DNA of 64,000 bases from Embleya hyalina (GTDB lineage Bacteria > Actinomycetota > Actinomycetes > Streptomycetales > Streptomycetaceae), in the NCBI RefSeq assembly GCF_003967355.1, contig NZ_BIFH01000028.1, forward strand, positions 182,611-246,610, given 5' to 3'. The notes beneath the pieces are model-generated. The model saw only the letters and a list, made by a program, of their open reading frames with translations. It made no database searches and was not told where the DNA came from. Shown in pieces: positions 16,327 through 22,644 of this stretch. A program made the position numbers and the translations under genes. Every line of letters starts with the position of its first letter. Positions within the stretch are counted from its first letter, which is position 1.

Positions 16327-17400
16327 TCAGCCGGAGGTGTCGAGCGCGACGGGCATGACCAGCGTGGTGAAGCTGCCCTGGTCCGCGGAACGCACCACGA
16401 CAGGCCGATCCACGGCGGAGATTTCCAACAGAACGTCGGGCCCGACACCGGCCTCCAGCGCGGGGCCCAGGACGGCGGGGTCGAAACCGATTCGCCGGGG
16501 CAGGTCTTCACGGCAGATCGCGGGCAGGGAGACGGAGCCGGAGTGATCGGCGCGAGAGACGATCAACTCGTCGTCGGCGAGGCTCAGAGCGATGCGTGCA
16601 GCGTCCGCGTGGCTGTCGACCACCTCACGCAGGGCCAGGCGATCCACGATTACGCGGTATTCGGGCGGGGCGAGAGCCGAGAGCATCTCGCGGTAGGCGG
16701 GGAACAGGTCATCGGTCGTCGCCAGGACACGGGAGTCCGACGTACCGCGCGCGCGGGCGCCGTCCGGTCCGACCTGGATGGTGACCTCGTGCACTCGCAT
16801 CGCCCAATGCCCGAACTCGATCAGGTCGGCCGCGTGCACCAGCAGGCGGCATGGCCCTCCGACGAGCGCGGTCGGCCTCAGTACGCGCATCGACAGGCGA
16901 TAGCGATCGGTAGCCACCAGACGTATCTCGCCGTCATCGATCTCGATGAGGACGCAACCCAGCGCGGGGAGTTCCACGTCGGAAGCCGCGGCCGGCACCA
17001 CCTGGCGTATGGCGCCGGCCAACTCCAAGCCGCCGATTCGCGCCTCCGTCGTGCTGTCGGTGCTCGAGAGGGAACGCAGAACCACGGCGATGGCGGCCTC
17101 GGCCGCCTGCGTCCGGTCGCGCACCCTCTCCAAGTGCCGCTCCAGCACTTCTCGGCCCTCGTGCTCGGGCCCGTCAAGCACCACGGTGACCTCGGCCAGC
17201 GGCAGTCCCGCTTCTCGCAGACCGCGCAGGAGACCGGCACGGGCCTCCTGAGCAGGACTGTAGAAGCGGTATCCCGTCGCCCCGTCGACCCACGCCGGCC
17301 GCAGAACGCGGCAGTCGTCGTAGAAACGCAGGGCGCTCGGAGTGAGACCGACCCGCCGTGCGAAGGCGCTGATGCCGAGTAGTTCCGTGCTGCCGTCCAT
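16327..17400 (-). CDS. MerR-type regulator fused to a DNA polymerase III beta-clamp-like domain
   Basis: 357 residues. The first ~75 form a MerR-type winged helix (GISAFARRVGLTPSALRFYD, RFYSPAQEARAGLLRGLREA), followed by a coiled coil (about 80-110, LERHLERVRDRTQAAEAAI). The rest (about 120-357) has the sequence of DnaN-type clamp domains, with IRLVATDRYRLSMRVL as the clearest mark. So the usual small-molecule-binding part of MerR is replaced by a clamp fold. As a dimer it could build a clamp-like ring or half-ring on promoter DNA, but that is inference. Start ATG at 17400. I am fairly sure of both domains; fusions of this kind occur in actinomycetes, and their role is not known to me. Confidence 0.8.
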   Translation of the reverse strand: MDGSTELLGISAFARRVGLTPSALRFYDDCRVLRPAWVDGATGYRFYSPAQEARAGLLRGLREAGLPLAEVTVVLDGPEHEGREVLERHLERVRDRTQAAEAAIAVVLRSLSSTDSTTEARIGGLELAGAIRQVVPAAASDVELPALGCVLIEIDDGEIRLVATDRYRLSMRVLRPTALVGGPCRLLVHAADLIEFGHWAMRVHEVTIQVGPDGARARGTSDSRVLATTDDLFPAYREMLSALAPPEYRVIVDRLALREVVDSHADAARIALSLADDELIVSRADHSGSVSLPAICREDLPRRIGFDPAVLGPALEAGVGPDVLLEISAVDRPVVVRSADQGSFTTLVMPVALDTSG

Positions 17401-17479
17401 GGACCCGATTGTCGACGTTCATCCAACTCGAAGGTCAACTCGCCTTCGGCAAGGTTCCACGCCACGACAGCCCTCAGGG

Positions 17480-18250
17480 TCAGACGGGCGGCATCAGATC
17501 GCTCTCGCTGAGGGTGTACGTCAGCAGGGGGTAGGTGAAGTCCGTCTCGTTGTTCTCGCGGCGCCGCAGTCGGTAGAACTCGTGCCTCTGCTCATCGTCG
17601 GCCGACACGAGGCGCGCGCCGTGCGGGAGGTATGCGTGTCCGCCGCGAAACCGAACGAGGCTCTTCGACGTTCGAAAGGTCACACCCAGCCATTGGTTGT
17701 CCGCCGCCCGGGCGGGCGTGTCCAAGACAATTTTGTGCTTGAATCGCCGATTCGTGTCCACGGAAAACGCGACGATACCGTTGTGGGCGAGAGGAATCTC
17801 GAACTTCTCCCCGCCGGACCCCTTTGATTCGAAAATCAACTTCCTCGGCGGGCTCGCCTCGGGATATCGATAGCAGGAGAAGACGGCGATGAACGACTCG
17901 TCGGCCAGATCGAGGGCCTGATCGGAATGACTGCCCATGGTCGTATAGGAGTTCGTATAGATCTCGATGAGAGCATTGTTGAAACCAGCCGAAAGCGCCG
18001 CACGTTCTCGAACCTGCCGCGCCAGTCGTTCGTGCACCACCCGAAAACGCTGCGCCGGGTTGCCGTACCGAGTGGTGGTACGTACGAGAGGGACATCACC
18101 CGCCTCGTCGATCCTGGTGAGCACGGCACCCTGCCTGCCTTTTCCCACGTCTTCCCAACGAGTCGACGCGGACAGCTCCGCAAAGAGATTCTCCTCGGTT
18201 GGCACAGCGCACGAGAGGATCCCGTCCGGGATTCTAGACCCGAGGGGCAA
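17480..18250 (-). CDS. AlkB-like 2-oxoglutarate/Fe(II) oxygenase (third gene of a coupled operon)
   Basis: 256 residues. The double-stranded beta-helix marks are readable: HSD in MGSHSDQALDLADESF (iron ligands His and Asp, about residue 109), the aliphatic/basic strand IAVFSCYRYPEASPPRKLIF, the distal His in RRFKHKIVLD, and Arg in GVTFRTS, the usual 2-oxoglutarate-binding position. This order matches AlkB-type dioxygenases. The TTG at 18250 overlaps the previous gene by 17 bases and has GGGAGA upstream; an internal GTG about 45 bases later is possible. Its partners are a second oxygenase and a P-loop kinase. The target may be nucleic acid or a small molecule. Confidence 0.65.
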   Translation of the reverse strand: MPLGSRIPDGILSCAVPTEENLFAELSASTRWEDVGKGRQGAVLTRIDEAGDVPLVRTTTRYGNPAQRFRVVHERLARQVRERAALSAGFNNALIEIYTNSYTTMGSHSDQALDLADESFIAVFSCYRYPEASPPRKLIFESKGSGGEKFEIPLAHNGIVAFSVDTNRRFKHKIVLDTPARAADNQWLGVTFRTSKSLVRFRGGHAYLPHGARLVSADDEQRHEFYRLRRRENNETDFTYPLLTYTLSESDLMPPV

Positions 18251-19463
18251 CGTAGTCTCCCGTGTTCATACTGAAAACAAACTCGTCGCCGTAATCGATG
18301 AAGGACGAGGTCCTGTTCTCCTCGGCGTACAGCCTGCGCAGCTCGCTCATGCCGTCCGGGGTGGGTGGCCCCAGCTGCACCAAATCTTCGGCCACCTTGA
18401 GGAACGTGTGGCCATCCTTGTGCACGGCTTCGGCGCTCGAACACCGCACCACGTATCCCAGGCGGGTCGGGAGCAGCTCGGCGTCCAACGTCGAGGGCCG
18501 GATCTCGTGCGTATACAGGCGGTTGGTCGACAGCGGCATGAAGAACACGGAGCCGGGATGGAGGGTCAGGGTGAACTGCGAGGGCAGTGCGACCCCGTTG
18601 CGTGCTTCGATCGGCTCCTTGAGGTGAAAGCGAAGCCTGGTCAGCCCGCTGACACCCTTCACACCATGGTCGAAGGCGTCTTCGGTCAGGGGTCGCAGCC
18701 TGTCGAGCCCGTCATAGAAGGTGCAGAAGGCCATGATGCCATTGACGGGCATGTCCTTGGTCTTGTCGGCGTGAGCCGAGATCTTGGCCTTGGACTGCTT
18801 GCGCTCGGCCGTGGCAAGCGTGTTGTGGTAGATCTGAGCGAGAACGTGATTCAGCGGCGCCCGGTTCCGAAAAACGGTGTCGGCCTCGCGGTTCAGAGCC
18901 TCGACGATGCGCGTGTCGGTCGAGCGAAAGCTCTCCGTCGGCCCCGAGAGATTCGTGGAGCACCGGAGCAGGCGGAAGTGTAGTTCGTCGCCGTTTCGAG
19001 TGACCGGCGTGAGATAGATGCCGCTGCGGTGGGCCGTTCCGGGCTTGGTGGACTCCGTCAGCGACTGGAACTGGTGCTCCGCACTGATCCGCCCGAAGTG
19101 ATCGGCGGCGGGTTCGAAAAAGCGGCGGTAGTACACGCCGACGCCGTGCACACGGATGGGAACCCGGCCGACGTCGACGAGCGTCCATGGTTCGTCGACG
19201 CCCTCGTGGTAACCGTGTGACAGCTCCCGGACCACGAATACCCGGGCAGCCGCGCGCAGTCGACGGCCGCTGATCCCGGATATGTCGCCACACAGATAGA
19301 CGGTCTTCCGCGCCAGGTCGGGTGAACCGGAGGCAAGCTCCTCCGGGGTGATCGTGCGCCCGAAGAAATCCCTGATCGGGTCCTTGTCATGCAACACCGA
19401 AGGCGCAACCAGGACGTTGTTCGCATCCACGATGTGGGCTTCTGTCGACTCCGGTGTGTGCAT
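18234..19463 (-). CDS. Large AlkB-like 2-oxoglutarate oxygenase family protein
   Basis: 409 residues. The first 190 residues are not recognised; they contain YLCGDISGISGRRLRAAARV and a His/Tyr-rich stretch. The C-terminal half has the same oxygenase layout as the downstream gene: HAD in AKISAHADKTKDMPVNG as the iron ligands, a strand FCTFYDGLDRLRP, and a distal His in NRLYTHEIRPS followed by RLGYVVRCS, whose Arg is a candidate 2-oxoglutarate ligand. The ATG at 19463 shares its first base with the stop of the kinase gene (TGATG), so the two are translationally coupled. Two divergent oxygenases side by side suggest successive or heteromeric oxidation. Function is unknown. Confidence 0.6.
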   Translation of the reverse strand: MHTPESTEAHIVDANNVLVAPSVLHDKDPIRDFFGRTITPEELASGSPDLARKTVYLCGDISGISGRRLRAAARVFVVRELSHGYHEGVDEPWTLVDVGRVPIRVHGVGVYYRRFFEPAADHFGRISAEHQFQSLTESTKPGTAHRSGIYLTPVTRNGDELHFRLLRCSTNLSGPTESFRSTDTRIVEALNREADTVFRNRAPLNHVLAQIYHNTLATAERKQSKAKISAHADKTKDMPVNGIMAFCTFYDGLDRLRPLTEDAFDHGVKGVSGLTRLRFHLKEPIEARNGVALPSQFTLTLHPGSVFFMPLSTNRLYTHEIRPSTLDAELLPTRLGYVVRCSSAEAVHKDGHTFLKVAEDLVQLGPPTPDGMSELRRLYAEENRTSSFIDYGDEFVFSMNTGDYVAPRV

Positions 19464-20062
19464 CAAACGCCACCTGCCGTTCGCGGAACTCGATGATCTG
19501 CTCGAGACGTTACCCGAGCCCGATCGCGGGCGTGGGCGGCGATCAGGTCGGCGGTCTCCACCGGAGTCCGGTCCGAGTTGTCCAACCACCAACCCACGCC
19601 GCCCAACCGCTCCCGCATCGCCCGGTACTGCGGGCCGTAGTCGAAGTCGACCCGCTCGCGCACCGGACGGGCCGCGTTCCGCTCTCGGCAAACCTCCAGG
19701 GGCGGGGCCAGGACGACGAACATGACCGGCGCGGTCCGGAGCAGGCCGACCATGAACTCCAGCAACTCCGGGCTGTCGATCGGGTATTCGACGATCGGAA
19801 GGATGTCGTCGGCGGCGAAGTTGTCGGCAAGCGCGCACATGTTGCGCACGCACAGGCGCAACTGGCGCCGGGACTCCTCGGCCGGCTCCCCGGCGAAGCC
19901 GACCCGCCCCTGGACGACCATGTACGACAGCACGTCCCCGCTGATGTGCGCGGCACGCGGATACCGGGCGGCCACCAACGGCGCGACCGTCGACTTGCCG
20001 GCCCCCGGCATGCCCGAGACGACCAGGCACCCCGTCGACTTCGGCTCCGAACCGTCCGACAT
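19463..20062 (-). CDS. P-loop small kinase / AAA-type NTPase
   Basis: 199 residues. Walker A is GMPGAGKST at about residue 17, with HISGDVLSYM, a probable substrate/base-binding segment, and VVLAPPLEVCRERNAAR near residue 120, a Lid-like Arg segment of nucleoside-kinase, chloramphenicol-phosphotransferase or zeta-toxin type proteins. It heads the coupled three-gene operon with two oxygenases. It could phosphorylate a nucleoside, a polynucleotide end or a small molecule before or after oxidation. No antitoxin gene is adjacent, which argues weakly against a zeta toxin. Confidence 0.75.
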   Translation of the reverse strand: MSDGSEPKSTGCLVVSGMPGAGKSTVAPLVAARYPRAAHISGDVLSYMVVQGRVGFAGEPAEESRRQLRLCVRNMCALADNFAADDILPIVEYPIDSPELLEFMVGLLRTAPVMFVVLAPPLEVCRERNAARPVRERVDFDYGPQYRAMRERLGGVGWWLDNSDRTPVETADLIAAHARDRARVTSRADHRVPRTAGGV

Positions 20063-20177
20063 CGCAAACCCCTCCCGTCACACGACCCGATCGGCATCGT
20101 GGCAACCCCGCGCCTGCTCCGCACCCGATTTTCCGGAGGACCGTGGCCCGGAGCCGACGCCGAAGCGGTCGTGACGG

Positions 20178-21296
20178 TCAGCCGCAGATCGCCTTGTCCA
20201 AAAGGGCTTCCACGGCATCGTCGGGGTCGCCACGGAAGTCGGGCGTGAGCGCGATCGTCACCTGGCGGCGCCGGTCCTCCGTGGCGAACGACCACGCCTG
20301 GTACGCCAGGGCATCGCCGTCGTTGCCGTACACGCGGACCCCGCACGGGGTGTCCTGCCGGCGCAGCCCGAGCCCGTACCTCTTCCCCTCGACACCCGGC
20401 GTCTTCATCTCGTCGAGCAGGTGACGCGGCAGCAGGCGCCCACCGACCAGTTCGGCCATGAACCGGTTGAGATCCCCCGTCGTGGAGATCATCTCGCCAC
20501 CCGCGCCCATCAGCGACGGATTCATCTCCGTGAAGTCGACGAGTCGCGTCTCGTCGCCCTGCCGAACCGGTATGTACCCGTGCGGGTGCGGCCCACGAAT
20601 ACGCGACGACGTCCCCGGCAGCGAAGTGCCGTGCAGCCGCAGCGGTTCGATGATTCGGCGCTCGATCTCCACGGCATACGACCGGCCGGTCACCTTCCGG
20701 ATGATTTCGCCGAGCAGGAGGTAACCCGTGTTGGAGTACGCGTACTTGGTTCCCGGCGCGTCGGGTGTCGGCGGCTGGGCCACCGCCCGCCGGATCAGCT
20801 CGGTCGCGGACCAGGTCCGGAACCGGTCGGCCTCGAACTCCGGCGTCGGAGGCATCGGCAGCGTCCCACGGTAGTCGGGTACCCCGCTCGTGTGGTTGAG
20901 GAGCTGCCGCACGGTGATCCGATCACCTCCGGGGACGACGCCGGGCAGCCACTTCTCGACCGTGTCGTCCAGGCGCAACGGGCCCTTGTCCACAAGCTGC
21001 AGCACGACGGTGGCGACGAACGTCTTCGTGATGCTGCCCGCCCGGAACCGGCCGTGCGCCGGCATCTCCCGCGACGTACCCAGCTCGGCCACACCACTGG
21101 TGCCCCGCCACACGCCGCCGCCGTTGCCGCCCACCTCCATCACCGCACCCACGGCGCCGTTCGCGACGATGTCGTCCAGCCCCTTCTGCAGCCCGCCGCG
21201 ATCCGCCTTCGCGGGCGAGGCCTGCGCCGCGGACGGCACCGCGACCACCGCCAAAGCCGTCGCCGCGGTCACCAACACCCGATGTACACGCCTCAT
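20178..21296 (-). CDS. Secreted serine hydrolase (class C beta-lactamase / DD-peptidase fold)
   Basis: 372 residues from ATG 21296 with a GGGGG tract upstream. A signal peptide is clear: basic MRRVHR, a hydrophobic stretch and an AQA cleavage site near residue 27. The active-site triad of the family is present: SITK (SxxK, in FRAGSITKTF), YSN (YxN, in YAYSNTGYLLLG) and a C-terminal GNDGDALAY in place of the usual HTG/KTG. HTSGVPDYRG is the common structural mark. It probably acts outside the membrane on D-Ala-type amides or esters. It is a monocistronic gene convergent to nothing close, and the altered third motif makes a true beta-lactamase less likely. Confidence 0.88.
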   Translation of the reverse strand: MRRVHRVLVTAATALAVVAVPSAAQASPAKADRGGLQKGLDDIVANGAVGAVMEVGGNGGGVWRGTSGVAELGTSREMPAHGRFRAGSITKTFVATVVLQLVDKGPLRLDDTVEKWLPGVVPGGDRITVRQLLNHTSGVPDYRGTLPMPPTPEFEADRFRTWSATELIRRAVAQPPTPDAPGTKYAYSNTGYLLLGEIIRKVTGRSYAVEIERRIIEPLRLHGTSLPGTSSRIRGPHPHGYIPVRQGDETRLVDFTEMNPSLMGAGGEMISTTGDLNRFMAELVGGRLLPRHLLDEMKTPGVEGKRYGLGLRRQDTPCGVRVYGNDGDALAYQAWSFATEDRRRQVTIALTPDFRGDPDDAVEALLDKAICG

Positions 21297-21598
21297 CCCA
21301 GCCCCCGATTTTCTCCGCGTCGTAGACCTCGGGGCCGCTCCCCGTCGGCAACAAGCTTGTCGGGCAACGCACCAACCGACGATGGGGCTCGTGACCGTAT
21401 CCACCGGGGGGCTACCCCCACCCCCGCGAACCGAGCGGATACGGGTGCTCCTCGTCGTCCGGGACGCGATCGCGCGATCCGACGGGCACCGAGTGGCGGC
21501 CTTCGTTCCCAACCCCGAGCCGCCCCACGGCCGGCAGGCCCCTCCAACGACGCGTCCGGCCCCTGACGGCCGTGCGTCCCCACCTGTAGCGTCACCCC
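21297..21598. other. Intergenic region between serine hydrolase and small conserved ORF
   Basis: 302 bases between two divergent genes. It must hold both promoters, but I cannot pick convincing -10/-35 pairs. CCCCCCACGG-like G/C runs are present; no repeat, hairpin with a stem above 6 bp, or ORF with coding bias is seen. Confidence 0.4.
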
Positions 21599-21901
21599 AT
21601 GACCGACGAGATCACGGCCAGGGCAGGCAGAGAGTTCCACACGTTCGACGGCCGCGTCCTGGAAATCTTCGGCAGCCATCCGAAGCGCTTCCACATCCGG
21701 AACATGGCCCTGCACGTCACGCCCCCCGACCGGAAGGGGAGGCGGACCATAGAGATCGTCGTCGGCTCACCCGAAGCCCCGGCGTCGCAGCACACGTGGC
21801 ACCTCTCGGCCGAGGAGTGGCAGCAGGCACAGGGCCTGGAAACCCTCCTGGAAGCGGTCCGGGCGGGTATCGCGTCGGCCCGGGAGCACGGAGCCCCCTG
21901 A
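21599..21901 (+). CDS. Small conserved-type hypothetical protein
   Basis: 100 residues. Charged beta/alpha pattern: FHTFDGRVLEIFGSHPKRFH, then IRNMALHVTPPDRKGRRTIE with an IVVGS strand, and two helices at the C-terminus (AEEWQQAQGLETLLEAV). The beta-rich first half resembles proteins of the small pleckstrin-homology-like type found in streptomycetes, but I cannot name a family. Codon bias is typical of the genome and the ATG is clear, so it is probably real. No partner gene in the same direction is close. Confidence 0.6.
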   Translation: MTDEITARAGREFHTFDGRVLEIFGSHPKRFHIRNMALHVTPPDRKGRRTIEIVVGSPEAPASQHTWHLSAEEWQQAQGLETLLEAVRAGIASAREHGAP

Positions 21902-22190
21902 GGCTTCCGAGCCCGAGCCGGCGGGCGCGCGGAGGGTGGCGAAGCGGGCGGTGGCGCCCCAGGAAGGGCACGGGCACGCCGGAGCCGCTGCGCGCCCGGG
22001 GCGACGGTGATCGCACCGACCGCTACGCCCGCCGGAGCACGGAGGAGGAGGGCCCGCACCGGGCGGGTCGTTGTCCACCGCCTCGGCAGCCGGGGGATGC
22101 GCGCCGCGGTCCCTGCCCGGACGGGGATCGGTATCCGTTCCAGGCACGGACCGAGCCGGCGAAGCGGGCACCGTGCGATGCCGGCCCGCG

Positions 22191-22445
22191 CTATGCGGTC
22201 TTGAACTTCCAGGCGCCGAGCGAGGACCAGGCGCTCCAGGGGCCGCCGCCGATGGAGTAGGTGTGGGCCATGGTGCCGTCGGCGGCGATGGCGAAGACCT
22301 CGGCGCTGCCGGTACCGGACTCGTAGACGGTGGCGGGGGGTGTTGGCTGGTGCTGCCGAGGACGCTCCAGTGGGCCCAGCCGCCGCCGTTTCCCGGATTC
22401 CGTCGCCGTGGAGGCGGAGGCGTGTGTCGTGGCCGTCGGTGATAA
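22191..22445 (-). pseudogene. Remnant of a PLL/tectonin-type beta-propeller C-terminus
   Basis: On the minus strand, the last 47 codons before a TAG at 22191 read SAEVFAIAADGTMAHTYSIG and GPWSAWSSLGAWKF, the repeat pattern of PLL-type lectin beta-propellers often found at the C-terminus of secreted actinomycete hydrolases. Immediately upstream, GGGWAHWSVLG continues the pattern but in another frame; the switch lies at a run of C residues around 22336. Further upstream the pattern is lost and no start is present. I read this as the 3' end of a deleted gene with a homopolymer frameshift. Confidence 0.5.
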
Positions 22446-22458
22446 TTCTTGCCCCCAA

Positions 22459-22473
22459 AGGGGCAACGCCCCT
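22459..22473. terminator. Small GC hairpin
   Basis: AGGGGC (22459-22464) pairs with GCCCCT (22468-22473) around AAC. It lies between the beta-propeller remnant and the MORN/LRR gene and could be a leftover terminator. Weak evidence. Confidence 0.3.
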
Positions 22474-22644
22474 GGCTCGAAAGGCGGATGCGCGGGCTCG
22501 CCACGCGGGAGATCCAGCACGCCGACGATGCCGCCGGGGGCGAGGCCCCGGCGCCGGACGGCATCCGGTGGCCCGGGCTCCCCGACGACGAGGGCAACCT
22601 GCCGGGGAGTACGGCGCGAAGCCGCCAACCGAGGGAGGCGAGGC

